Made by a program: the position numbers and the translations under genes. A DNA stretch of 64,000 nt, taken from Gonapodya prolifera JEL478. Its lineage: Eukaryota > Monoblepharomycota > Monoblepharidomycetes > Monoblepharidales > Gonapodyaceae. Under the pieces are notes generated by a model. The model was not told the DNA's origin, ran no database searches, and saw nothing but the letters and a program-made list of their open reading frames with translations. The stretch covers positions 68,258 to 132,257 of the forward strand of contig KQ965818.1 of the NCBI GenBank assembly GCA_001574975.1, written 5' to 3'. Each line of letters starts with the position of its first letter. The first letter of the stretch is position 1. Positions 50,451-62,700 of this stretch are shown here, in pieces.

Positions 50451-53400
50451 TCAGGTTTGTATGACGGTTGAAAGAGAGCGTAAGAGGACTTTGTGGGCTT
50501 CACCAATTGGATTCTCTGTGTAGAACCACACATAGAGAAAGGTACAACTAATGTGTACATGCAAGTAGCACCATTACTCACCTTCGAGATTGATTAGTGT
50601 TAAAGTGGCGTTACTGATCATGACATCAGCAAGCGCACTTGCGCCGACATCACAAATTTTGTTCTCTGACGTGTGGAATATTAAGATGTCAGCTAAAAGC
50701 CATATGCGTCCCAGCATGGCACTATAACAAACGTTTTAGGTCAAGGATAATCAGCGATGAATTTATTTTCAAGGCGTCAGAAAAGGCAGTTGCACCTTCA
50801 TCACCAATTTGGTTAGCTCATATTGGAAGCAATGATTGTGTCGATCACTCAAGATAAAGGCGCACAAAAATACAATAGGGTGCCACTCACAATAAAGCTC
50901 AAGTTTGGTTAGTGTGGAGTTCTTCTTCAAAGCATTAGCAATGGCAGATGCACCATCATTATCGATTAAGTTCACTAGAAGAGGGAACCAAAATGTTTAA
51001 CGATGCGCAAATTCGCAAGTAAAAATATGCGGTACGCGTCTGCCGCCACTCACATTGCAGGTTAAGTGACGTCAGCGCTCCATTCTTCTCGAGGGCAGCA
51101 GCAAAAACAGATGCACAGTCGCCACTGAATTTATTGTCTGGTGCCAGCCATGAACGGCATAAAAATATGCCCATCATGTGAGCAAGATTGTTTGAACCAA
51201 CCCAGAGGGCAGAGATTTAGTAGAGAGAACAACTCACTTCGTAGATTCAACGTCGTCAGCGTCGAATTGCTTTTAAGGGCATTTGCGAGGGCCCTTATAC
51301 CATCAGCACCAATTTTGTTGTCTGACGTCAGTCGTCAGGTTCCATCACACACATAAATTGATTGACAGAATGAGCAAGAAAAAGATTCACACCGTATCAT
51401 AACTCATGACACGCAACCCCACCTCTTAAGTCAAGCACAATCAATGCAGAGTTGTTGCCCAGGAGATCAGCAACTGACCGGGCGCCATCAGTGCCAATGC
51501 TATTTGCTACCGGTGACAGGTACAAGAAAGTGTTTAGCAAACATTCCCATCAAGACATCCCCACTCACATCGAAGGTTGAGCGAAGTCAGCGTAGAGTTA
51601 CTTTTCAGTGCATCCGCAAGGGCCTTTGCTTCATCAGCACCGATGTTATTGTCTTGCGCCAGGAAACAAGCATCAAAAGGTCACACCATGCATGTGCAGA
51701 AGAATTCAGCCAAATAATAAGTATGTGTAAAAAAATCTCCCTCTCACATCGAAGGTTCAGCGACCTGAGTGAAGAGTTGCGCCTTAGCGCAGAAGCAAGG
51801 ACCTTAGCACTGTCACCTCCGATTTTGTTATCTAGACATGCCAAGAACCAACACCAACATACATTTGGAGAGCAAGTGAGCCAAGTAGCCACATCAAAAC
51901 AAAACACTTGCACTTGCCTCTGAGATCAAGCGTCGTTAATGCAGAGTTCATCCTTAGGGCATACGCAACTGCACTTGCACCCTTGGTGCTGAGGTTAGTG
52001 GCTGAAGAAACAACCATGCTTTAAGCAAAATTTCTGATCCAAAAGATTAACTCCGACTTACATTCGAGACTGAGTGACGTTATCACCGAGTTAGTCTTTA
52101 AGGCATCAGCAAGGGCCCTCGCACCGTTGTCACCAATTTTGTTATCTGAAATGAGCCGATAGAAACCAGATTAACCCATTTATATTCGGACCAAGTTAGT
52201 CAAACATACTACACGTCTTGCGCCATATACTCCCACTCACGTGCTAGGTCAAGCAACTGTAGCGTGGAATTGTTCTTGATGGCATCAGAAACGGCAGATA
52301 CACCAACATCACCGATTTGATTCGCTGGTTTTAAAAAGGCAGACAAACCGCCACATGGAATCATTAGATCAGTGACGGACTCCTTGGCCAAGCTTCGGCT
52401 TACATCTGATATCAAGCGATAACACCCTAGAGTTCCCCTTTAGGGCCTTTGCTAGGGCCCTCGCACCGTCATCACCAAGAGCACACCCTTGTGACATTGT
52501 GGTAAAAGAGTGCCGTTATAATTAAACAGGATCAGTAAAGGTTATATGCAACTTTTGTTCAAAAAAATTAGGTTGCACTTACTGCGCAGCACAATTTTTT
52601 TCATACCAGTACCTGCTTGAATCACACCCCAAGCTGCGTCAGCCGGCAAAAATCTTCTCGACATCGTTACCTCTTTTGTATCACTTCCGTTCCACAAGTG
52701 CTGAAACTGCACACGGAGATCATCAGGCATTTGCCCCAGATTAAAAATTCCGAGTTGTTCAAGGGTTTTAAGCCTCTCGGGAACGTATGAGGGATTCTTC
52801 CCCGCACTGTTAGACAATCCTCGCCCATGATCCTCATTCTTGTCTACACCAATGCCATGGAAGTAGCAGTAGCCAAGATGCTCACGTCCGACTGGATGTC
52901 CTTGGTTGCTGGCTCTTGTGTACCATTCCACGGCAAATTTGCTAGCATCACCGCTGGGGAGATCTTTTCCGACAACACCATGGTAGTGAAGGTCCCCAAG
53001 ATTGACCATTGCCCCCGCATGCCCTTGCTTGATCGCATGTTCATACCACAGTTTAGCCCCGTGAAAATCCTTCTGCGACTCATGCACAATCCCCAAATTG
53101 AATTGTGCATCGGGATTGCCTCTTTGCGCTACATCAGTGAGGTAGAATACTGCCTGTTCAGTGCTCTTCTCCACACCAAGTCCCAGCAAGTAACATTCTG
53201 CTAGGAGAACCTTGGCGGCATAAAAGCTTCCATCTTCGGCAGCCTTCTTAAACCACAAAACGGCCTCTTCGTAATTCCACCTGACCCCATATCGATGCAT
53301 GAGCGTAAATCCAAGCCTCGCCTGAGCAGCCACATGACCCTTCTCTCCGGCTCGACGATAGTAGCCAATAGCGCGCTCAAAATCCTTGCTGCAGAGTCCA

Positions 53401-55284
53401 ACTCCGTGGGAGTAAAAGTCACCCAGAGCACATAGAGCTGCTGCATGGTCCCGTTCGCCAGCTTTTGCATACCATTTCGTTGCAAGATCCATGTCCCGAT
53501 GGTGGAGACCTAGTCCAATGCGACACCACTCTCCGACCTCATACTGAGCCTCAAGGTGGTTCAATTCCGCAGCGTGCTTGTACAATTGCAGTGCCTGAGT
53601 GTAGTGTCCGTCAATGCGAGCTGACTGCGCTTGTTGAAAAACAGCGTCCATATCGGTAGCAACATTGTTCACACAAAAGTCGAGGATGTCTACATTAGAG
53701 GGCATGGGTCGGAGTTTGGGTAGCTCTGGCCTAAAAGATAGAACGCGATTCAAACAGAATATGGGAACGCGATCTTCACCGGTTCATTTGACTCACTGCA
53801 TTTTCTCAAACTGTTCAACTATTTCTCGGAAGGTTGGTCGGGCACCGTCATCATGAGCCCAACACTGAACCATCATCTCCGAAAGCGCTTTTGGCATAGT
53901 TTCTGGTACTTTTGGTCGGTTTCCTGCTAGAATTCCCTTCATGGTAGCTACAAGAGTGTCTCCATCAACCTCGCCGAAGGGGGAGTCATCCTGCGACCAC
54001 AACTTCATGACCATGCCATCAAAGATGAATTCTGAGAGCGCAAAAGTGATTCGATTCTACATACCACCCATATCATGATTCCGAATGCATAGACATCTCC
54101 TGCCCTTGTGATCAAGCTAGGCGCGTCTTCCACACCAATTTTGCGACCAAGCCTCTCTGGGGGAAGGTAAAATAAAGTCCCCGGAAGAACAGCTGAATAG
54201 TTTCCGCCAGTGAGTGCTGCAAATCCGAAATCAGCCACAACACCACGACCGTTGAGGGTAACAAGGACGTTGTCTGGTTTCAGATCGGTATGGATGACGC
54301 AGGCGACTTCGTGCAGGTACATGACTCCACGGGCAATGTCGTAGAGCTGTAAAGAGTATACCAATATTACGTGAATTGAATCTCAGAATAACCTCGATCT
54401 GTTTTCGGGGTGCACTCACAAGACAAATGCACTCCGTGTAGTATTCGTCCATTCTATCAGCGAGTTCATTTGCTCTGTGCTTCAGATAGTCGACCATGCT
54501 TCCATTTGCCATCACAGGGCAAACAAAGAATGGTTGCCTGTTAACATCGAATCCAACGCCGTAGAGGGGGAGCACAAATGGGGAGGTCATTGTGGACCAC
54601 ACACGAGCCTCTCGGTCAAAGTCCTTTGGTTTTGATAGCGTGTAAGTAAAAGATCATACCTCAAAAAAGAGAAGAGGATTATACCATTTTTGAATACCCC
54701 TTCTCCGCTCCATCGTTTTCGTTTCCCGAGGTAAGAAATGTCCGAGTGTTGTATCCATGCCGATTTCCCATTTTAGCGTCTACAAAGACCGTTTGAGTGG
54801 AGTTCCGCCGCGTCCTTCGAAAACGCGATGGTGTTTTCGCGGACAGCGAAGTGCTTTGTTCCGAGACCAAGGTTTCAGACAAATCTGCCGGTGGAGGAAC
54901 GTGCAAGTGAGCCTCGGAAGCAGCTTGGGCATCACTGTCGCGGAGTTGCAAGTTCGCCTCGTCCAGTGCGACTTTTTTCAGGGCCACTTCGATTCCGCGC
55001 CATGAGCCTCGATGCACCGCACTGTATCCCCCGCCACCGAGTTTTTCATTCGTCCAGCGCACGTCGACGTTGTCCACTTCCCAAAACTCTGGAAGTCGCG
55101 CGCTTTGCAATCTTGCCATCGATCGCAATTGACAGTCAAACAGACTGCGGCCGATTGTGGGGTTATCTGATCCAGCCGAACAAATCTCCGCGGGACATCG
55201 CGAAGGAAAACAGAGATTAAAATACGGAATGCGTACGCATGTGTTGCTAATTCTGAGAGTAAATGTGGGTTGCAGACTCGACAT
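50451..55284 (-). CDS. Protein kinase - Sel1 repeat - RI-type LRR fusion protein
   Basis: One minus-strand gene of more than 20 exons, about 1,200 residues. The kinase (about 54,970-53,800) has the Gly loop LGGGGYSAVHRG, IEVALKKV (ATP Lys), a long polar insert of about 95 residues before DFDREARVW, the catalytic VIHTDLKPDNVLV (HTD instead of HRD), VADFGFAAL (DFG), YLPPERL and ARPTFREIVEQFEKM, a TKL-like ending. One large exon (about 53,740-52,585) encodes Sel1/TPR-like repeats (AQYEVGEWCRIGLGL, AALCALGDFYSHGVGL, AQFNLGIVHES, MVNLGDLHYHGV). IVLRR splices in phase to CALGDDGARALAKALKGNS, the first of 12 LRRs, each one exon. The tail ENPIGEAHKVLLRSLSTVIQT stops at 50451. No TM or signal is seen. 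ATG 55284 is used; 55119 (MARLQSARL) is an alternative start. Likely an intracellular sensing or scaffold kinase. Confidence 0.85.
50580..52500 (-). repeat. Twelve one-exon ribonuclease-inhibitor-type LRRs
   Basis: Each exon encodes one 28-29-residue repeat of the form DNKIGxDGAxALAxALKxNSxLTxLNLR and is flanked by introns of about 65-105 bp with the same phase. Approximate centres: 52440, 52285, 52105, 51955, 51790, 51610, 51465, 51280, 51095, 50935, 50780 and 50625. Same phase and size mean whole repeats can be gained or lost without frameshift. Confidence 0.85.
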
Positions 55285-56169
55285 TGCAGTCGATGGAGTC
55301 GGGCCAAGGGAAGAAAGGAGGTCCTATCCCGTGGACTAGAGCACAGACTACAGAACGACAGGACGGTAAAGGCAGAGGAGCCTTCTCGCGAGTGCAGCAT
55401 CATACATTATCTGGCTTTGTATAAGGACCACCCTTTTGTAAATTTATCGTGTTTATTCAATTGAATGTTGTCGTGAAACAATAAACGGTGACAGGACACC
55501 CAGTCCCCTACGCATCCGACCAACTTCCCGTAGACGTAGAGAACGTTGCACTTGCGAAGAAGTGTGCGAGTGGAGAAGAGCTGATGGGCTTTGAACCGCA
55601 CGGTGCGGATTTGTTGAGCCTAACGTCGGGACATCTCGTAGATTCATACTACAAATGATATGCACGTCACACGCGATCAATTTGCACATTATGAAGCATG
55701 CCGAAAAGTAGAGGTCACAATGCCCACCTCAAACACGAGACGGAAATGCCTTGGTGATCTGCAAAGACCCTCAGAACCGCGCAGACACGATGTCGCATGT
55801 CATCAGGGCCAGCATCTCGCAGCTTTTGAGCAGCGCCAGTTCTTAAACGCCCACATCACCAAGAAAACTTCGCTTGATGGCACATTGAAGTGAAACTCAC
55901 GTGACGTCGTTATTCCTGGGTAACACATACAAACTTCGTGAGTCGCCCGGCAAAGAACGACGCTCGAAACACCAAACAACCCACCAACCTTGGCCGCCTC
56001 TTGCATCCCCTCGTCCGCAAATATATCTTCTCCGTCAGCCACTTTTCCCTCTGCTTCGTGAACCCGGATGTGGGAGGCCTCATTTCATCCACGTCAGTCG
56101 CGTCCGACGAAACAGGCATGTGCACGCCCTGCATCTGACGCTTTTTGCCCGCCGTGGCCTCTGCCAGTG
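55285..56169. other. Gap without a recognisable gene
   Basis: Upstream of the kinase start; must contain its promoter. Overlapping open frames (55407-55689, 55803-56042) have no motif or splice partner. Confidence 0.45.
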
Positions 56170-56760
56170 TCAGTGTAACAGTCGGTTGGGAGATGAAATC
56201 TCTCCGGCGAGTTGGTGATGAGCGAGGGTCAGATACAGCAACTGCGCGAGAGGAGAGAGCGAAGGTATCCCTAGTTGCCCGCGAGGAACAGTTGGCGCAG
56301 TTGCGTGAGAGAGAAGAGCGAGGGAATCTGTCCATGACTTTGTTAAAATCCAAGTGCAGGACCTGCAGCTGCGTGAGAGAGGAGAGCAAGGGATCGAGTC
56401 CTGTCACTTAGTTGTACGGAGAAACATGTGTCAACCACCTGCGTCAGGGCCGACCGGTCTGGAATGAAGCCTGAAAGAGCCGACGACTTGAGGTTGACTG
56501 CACCGACGACTCATCCTCCACTGCGGCTGAAACTGAGATGGGTATCCGCAAATCCCTGCGACAATGCACAGCAGTTGCCCTGGTCCACGGCAATGCCAAG
56601 TTGGACTGGCTGTAGAGTTGCTCGATGGGCCACGGTCTGCGCGTGTGCTGGATTGGGCGGGCAGAGAACGGGGGACGGTGCAGCGATGGCGATCAGCTGG
56701 AGTCGCACAGGCGAGGTCTCCATTTGCGTCGCGTTCTCGCGGGATGCCGTCGCTGGGGTG
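56170..56760 (-). pseudogene. Plant-like LRR protein pseudogene
   Basis: Reading the minus strand gives a hydrophobic leader, then VQLGIAVDQGNCCALSQGF, an N-terminal LRR cap with GNCC. In the same frame come a TGA, VNLKSSALSGFIPDRSALTQV, and after an intron-like gap LTQLQVLHLDFNKVMDRFP. The consensus IPSLxxLTQLxxLxLxxN then recurs in three different frames (LTQLRQLFLAGN, IPSLSPLAQLLYLTLAHHQLAGEI). The order matches receptor-like LRR proteins with 24-residue repeats, but the stop and successive frame changes make it non-functional. Confidence 0.65.
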
Positions 56761-56828
56761 ATTCCAAGATGGAAGGCTTTGGCGTGGCGACCGCGGAAGC
56801 TCACCGTTCTTGCAAGCCACTCTCTTCC

Positions 56829-57543
56829 ATGTCTCGCCCGCCGCGACTCTCGCCCTTTCTGCCATCGACACTCCTTCTCCTCCTTGGCGCCATTTTCCTC
56901 CTCTGTCTCACCCCGGTGAGCCTTTTCTCCCCCTCCACCCTTCTCGACCTGCACCAACTCTCGTCCTCAACCCACCTCCACGCCAGCCATCCCACACAGC
57001 CGACACGACGCAGTACTGTAAATGCACATGCGCCCAAAACGTGACGATATTCGTCGTCGATAAGTGCGCGGACTGCACGAGGAATAAGTGTGTCGATTTG
57101 GGGGTGAGTTCTTCACCCGCTTCTTGTGGGAACGATTCCAGGGCAAGGGCGGGTTTCTGTGAAGAGGAAAGACACATCACACACCTGGATCCCATTTCGC
57201 CCGGCTCAGACATGTACGTTTCCCTCCACACCCGGCGAACCTGGGTCCACTCCAGTACCGATGCCGGGAGACTCGTCCTTGAGTGTTTCGTGCTTCCGTG
57301 GGTGCTCCCCTTGTTTCAACTCTTGTTGCTCGCTGATTTATTGTGACGATGCCATCGGAAACTTGTCCCTTGACACCCCCACACTGCCCTCCCATCACCC
57401 GCAACTCCTAAAACCCGACTCAAGAACGAGGAAGCGTCAAAGACGAACTCTTTGTGTGGATCTTCATCGTCGTCACCGCGAGTCTCTTGCTGTACGCGCT
57501 TGTCGAGCCTGTCTTTAGCTGGATTTGGAAGGTGCGCTATTAA
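56829..57543 (+). CDS. Small Cys-rich single-pass membrane protein
   Basis: Exon 1 (ATG 56829) encodes a signal-type leader, FLPSTLLLLLGAIFLLCLTP. Exon 2 encodes QYCKCTCAQNVTIFVV and DKCADCTRNKCVDLG, a CxC/CxxC-rich ectodomain with an NVT glycosylation site. The next exon ends SLSVSCF, which splices (donor GTGGGT, acceptor AAG near 57425) to QRGSVKDELFVWIFIVVTAS, running into the TM segment VVTASLLLYALVEPVFSW and IWKVRY-stop at 57543. The YCKCxC...CxDCxxxxC...CFQRxSxKDE...TM order matches, to my recollection, a conserved uncharacterised fungal membrane family. It probably acts in the secretory pathway. Confidence 0.7.
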
Positions 57544-57920
57544 TTGCCTTACCTGTCTCCGGCCCATACGGCGCCAGCATTTGATCGCTCACGTGACGCT
57601 CGTCCCTCAACCTCTAGCCCCGATACGTCACACTGGGCGCTTCGTGAACCACGGGTGGGTGAGTGGGGGGGGCGAACTGCACGGAAACCGCCAGAATTGG
57701 ACTGGCTACGGACGTCCAGAACGAATGAATCAATTTTATATTCCGCATTGCATGTCGAATGTCGTATTCCCTGCTGTCCAAATACACCGTACACCACAAA
57801 CTTACGGCCACACCCAAGACCCAGCTCGTTCCGCGAATATACCTGTACCCGCCTACAGCTGAGTCTTCGCTCCTTCCTCCTCCCGCCTCCCCTCAAGCCT
57901 TTTCTGTCCACCCCGGCTCA

Positions 57921-59095
57921 TCATCGCCCCGGTTTCAACTTTCCCTTCGCCTTGGTCTTCCCCGCACCTTCCTCCTCCTCTTCCTCCTCACTACCAAAAT
58001 CATTCTCCCCATCGTCATCATCCGCATCACTCCCATCCCACTCCCCCTCCCCACCCTCCTCCTCCTCCCCATCCTCATCCGAAAACTCATCCAAATCATC
58101 CAAATCAAAGTCCTCATCCCCACCCTTCCTCCTCAACTTCCCCGCCTTTTCCACCGCCTCCTCGTCCGTCCAGTCCCCGCGCTCCAGCTTGCGGAGCACG
58201 GTGCGGCGGTGCCGTTCGGGGAGGAAGGGGAGGAGCTCGGTGAGGGCGGGGGAGAGGGTGGGGCCCGAGTCGGACAGGCGGCGGGCGGCAGAGCGGGGGA
58301 TGCTGGATAGGGTGTGGGTTGTGGTTCCATCCTCGATGAGCTCCAGGTCATTTCGCCCTTCAACAACGGAACGCACCTTTCGACAATCTCGACGATGTCC
58401 GTCGACGTTTGGCATTTGGCACTAGTCATCATATTCCAGTTAATGTAGTCGTCGACGGAACAAGCACGCAGGGTTGTCAGCGTTGTCATGTCAGAACGTT
58501 TCGTGACAACTGCTACCGATGCTAACAACCACAACTCACCACACACGCTTCTCCGCGGCACACTTATTGCACACCACATGGTACGCATCCTTGATCGTCT
58601 TGTTCCCGCACCCGACGCTTCACGCCCGCAACAGCTGTCAGTCCCAAAGCTAGTCACTTGCACCAACTTTAACCCATACACACCACTTCTTGGGCACCGT
58701 CAGAGGCTTGTACTTGCCCATACGCTTGCGCCACTCGAGAATGTCCCGACATTTGCCGCACAGGCCTCTGTCATGTCACGCCCAAAGAACGCTTGGTGTC
58801 AGGTTGCGACAAGGAGCAGGAGCAGGAGCTCCTCCACCGATATTGGACGAAGGCCCATACCTGATTGGAAGCTCACGCATCGCAGCAACGTGTCCCGTCT
58901 TTGGGTTGTGTAGCCATGCAGTCTTGTTCTGGGGGAGAGGGAGGGGGAGGGGGTGTTTGAGTGGGCGAGAGAAGTGAGTCTCCACGCTGTCCGAGACGAC
59001 GGGGAACAGTCCCGAGTGATTGCCATGCACACCTGGTGGTGGTTCTTCGATGCGTGCTTCCCGCCCTTTGCGCTGGAGACTTTTTCGGGCGGCAT
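57921..59095 (-). CDS. C9orf85-like (DUF2039) Cys-rich protein with acidic tail
   Basis: ATG 59095 gives MPPEKVSSAKGGKHASKNHHQ. The next exons give NKTAWLHNPKTGHVAAM, GLCGKCRDILEWRKRMGKYK, PLTVPKKCGNKTIKDAYHVVCNK, CAAEKRVC and AKCQTSTDIVEIVE. The series GxCxxCxxxLEWRxxxxKYKPL..PKKC..C..KTxKDxYHxxCxxCA...xCAKC is that of the eukaryotic C9orf85/DUF2039 family, a zinc-ribbon-like protein of unknown role. Unlike animal members, it continues into LTELLPFLPERHRRTVLRK, WTDEEAVEKAGKLRRK and a very acidic D/E-rich run before KAKGKLKPGR-stop. The junction near 58370 needs a short intron (37-50 nt) to keep the frame. Otherwise phases fit. Confidence 0.75.
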
Positions 59096-59726
59096 CGCGA
59101 GTTTTCTCTTTTGATCGGGGGGAGGGGTGAATAGGAGTGTAGCTAATTTATCCGAGGTGTTTGCTGTTGCGACTTCACCGCAAGCGTTTGTTGTCCCTGG
59201 TATCTGAGATACGGTTAATGGTCGTGCCAATCGAGCCACTGAATTGAATGACCATCATTCTAATAACAAAAAAAAGTACCCACTGGTCCTGGTAGGGACT
59301 GTCGGAGGTCGTGGAAGGAGCAATTAGATCAACGGGACATCGTTCGCCAAATCATCGAACCCCCTCCAACTAACGCAATTGCGGAGGCTATTGCTCGAAG
59401 CTCGCGAACATGTCAAAGGAATCCCTTCTATCTGGGTTACCTGTTCAATGGTACATTTATTATACAGGTTGTGGCCAGCTCCCCACTTGTATAGTTCAGA
59501 GGAGAAGTATATACAAGACTGAAAAGTGAAAACAGACTCCGAACTCGAACAATTTCACTTGATAATTGAATCAATCATACGGGGTTTGACTCAGTCCCCC
59601 AGTTGATTATGTTGGCGGTGTTTGTGCCGGGTGGTTTGGTCAATCGCCCCTTCCCGCATTTCACAATTTCAGGGGCATTTGCCTATTCACCCGGTACCAT
59701 CGCTCTCGCAGCGAGCAATCTGGAGA
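59096..59726. other. Divergent intergenic region
   Basis: Promoter region between the DUF2039 gene and the first zinc-cluster regulator. It contains short A-runs near 59262 and no recognisable gene. Confidence 0.45.
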
Positions 59727-62700
59727 ATGTTCAGCCGCGAAGAACGTGACGATCCGTATCGTGGCGACGACCGCTCCGCTGGCAATCCACGTCCTGCTGC
59801 TGATGCGAAAGAAGGAAGCAGCACACGGCGTCGCAGACCAGGCAAATATGCTTCCAAAGCGTGCTTAGCCGGCCGAACCGCGAAAACAAAGTGAGAGCGA
59901 GGTCAAGTAGTTCCAGCTCCACCTTGATTAAACTTGAACTGCCATCCACCGTCTAAAACGCACACGTACAGGTGCGACTCTGGTGTTCCTCGCTTTGCGA
60001 AGTGCGTGACGTCGTGTGTGATTACAGCTGGCAGCAGAAACGACGAGGCCCACAAGTGGATCCGCTTTCTTCGCGAACTGAACGAAGGGTGAGAGTTCTC
60101 TTTTCTTCGGACGAACGACAGACGCGACTCTTGCCAGAGAAGGGCATCAATGGAAGGACCACAGATTTGGTGTTCAGATGACTGCTGAACGAGCGACGAT
60201 TACATTCTTCCATTCTCCAGCAACGGCCCGTTGAGCAAAGGACTAGTTACTCCTCTCAATCCACTTATCTTGGTCAATTTACGCCAACCTCACGAGGCTC
60301 TGACTCCCCTGCGAGTTCGGACTCGACCACCTCGCCACCTCGCAACACTCCTCTTCCCATGAATGCAACGACTGATATTCTGAGCAAACTTCTGTCTTTG
60401 GGAAGTATGCCACATCAACATCCAGTTCCATCGACCGAGGGGCTCTTCGTAGGCCCGCCTCAAGTTTACTCCGCGCCTGTGTTGAATCCAAGTCTTCCTG
60501 GAGGTTTGCAGTTGCAACCGGCCGGCATTCCTCGCCAAAATACAGTCACCATTAAGACAGAACATTAAGACTTGTTTAATTTTGACCGCGTGGTTTCCGA
60601 AAATCGCGGAAGCGATACCAAAGCGTGGGTCACGAGTGATTGATGTGAGTGCTCTGCTTCCTTTTTTCAGACCCCGTTTTAAACAAGGTGATCGTATGAA
60701 CAAAACCATTGTGTGGGTTGGTTTCAGTCGACTGCAACCACGAATTTCACGCATCATCCCACGTCAGCTCCATTCTCCTCGAACTTCAGTCGTCTGAATG
60801 GTTTTGCCTTTGGCGCCACGCTTCCCCAACATCTCGCACCAACTACGCCACACGTCAATCCTTCATTGTAATCGATCATGGGCCATCATCCCGCTAGATT
60901 ACCACGACAGCTCTCGTTGTTCGACGACTAGCCACCCCTTCCAAGCTCACAAGTTATGAGTGAGATGGGTTTTCAAGTGTTTCAGGACGCGCAAGCTGGA
61001 GATAACCTCTTTCGTACGTTGTGGAACTATCTTGTTTCCCCTTTATACAAACAGGAACTGAGAGAGGTCATTCTAGCATTCTTAGTTTTTCACAAGCCAA
61101 CCTTTTTTGCTCGAATGAGGTCGGGGAATCTGGAACCCATCCTGCTTCTCTCAGTGCTGTGTTTGGGCTGTCGTAAACACCCTGCACGTTACGTTCTCCG
61201 ACCGCTGTTCTCAAAGCGGGTAGCACGGTACGAAAAATAGAACACGGAAACGGTGCTTAAAGGGACGTTGAGCTTGGCCACGTTTCAATCACTCATGATG
61301 TGGACGCTTTTTGTAATCGTGGCTTTGGGACATCATGCGACCAGTGGGCAGACGGTGGGGCTTCATTCAAATGTCGTATACATCCTTTGTTTTGGTGGTG
61401 AATGATCTTGTCCGTCTTCGGTGGCTCAATTTTACTCTCTCAGTCGCTAAAGCGATGCGCATGGATTTTGAAGTTGACCCCTCCGTCAAAATGGATTGGA
61501 TTGAGCGAGAGGAGAGACGACGAGGGTGGTGGTACGAGGAGAATTATTACGCAACGAGTCTCTGATCCTCGCCCCAAGTGCCAGCCTGAATCGATGTTTG
61601 CTTCTGTATAGGTGGTGTTGGTACATGTCATCTATCAATGCAGTTGGTTTCAGATCACAGCCCAGGATCCCGGAAATGCAGCCTACAATTCTTTTGCCAT
61701 GTGCAGAAACTAATTTGGATCCCCCGCCTTCGGTCGCACCTGTAAATCTCCCCGGTTGGGTTGTGCAGGCAGATCCCCACTCTTCGTGGACGGTTCACAA
61801 GTGACATCTGACATGACGAAGGACCACATATGGCTTCTATTTTCAGGCGTCGCAAAGCAAAGTCGGACCATTTTGAGGCTTTATTCCAGTGTGGATCCAT
61901 TAGCGAGGAAGATGGAGTTTGAAACACACACGGCGGTGTCAGCGGCTCTGTTGAGTGTGAGTTGTGAGAGTTGGGTTGGCGATCCCTTCGGAAGAACCAT
62001 ATCCCGACCCAATTAATGTCTACCACGGTTGGTTTGACGAATGCCGAGACCTTTCATCCAGTCTACCATATCAAGTCGCAGTGATGGCAATCATGGTCTA
62101 TTCAAATTGGCTCATCTCTTTGGGCCCACAGACAAAGAATATGCTTGAGGATACTCCATGGTGAGCCTCATATTCTAGCTGACGATATACCAAACAGAGA
62201 TTTTTTTCAAAGGGTGGGCAGCGAGACCTTTGTACCATGCATGGAGCTTGCGAATGCCTGTACCAGAGTCATAAGTGCTCTCTTGAGCGCAGTGCCAACA
62301 TTTCCTCTCCCAGGAACAAGTACTATATTCCACATCTTGCAGGTTGGCGCCATCCATCTCCTTTGTCTCAAACATGCACTTTCCAAGGTACCAAAAGCAG
62401 AGACGGTGTCATTGAATCCCGGCGCATCTGGATCAGTTGGGATCGTAGGACAAGGAATGCAACTCTACGAAGTCTCAAACAGTATTGGAACCACATCGTG
62501 GACGTCTGAACTGGCTTTGAACACTGTTATCATGGATGCCCTTGGGAAGGCACAAGTGCATGGACGTGTTCTTAGGATTCATGCTTTGGAGACCAAAATG
62601 GAAGAAGGTGTTTGGAATATGTATGTTTCCCACCTTTTGCTTTCCTTCCTGCTGTAGAATATGGTGACGATCTATCTTGTGGCGAAACAAAAGGTGGGGG

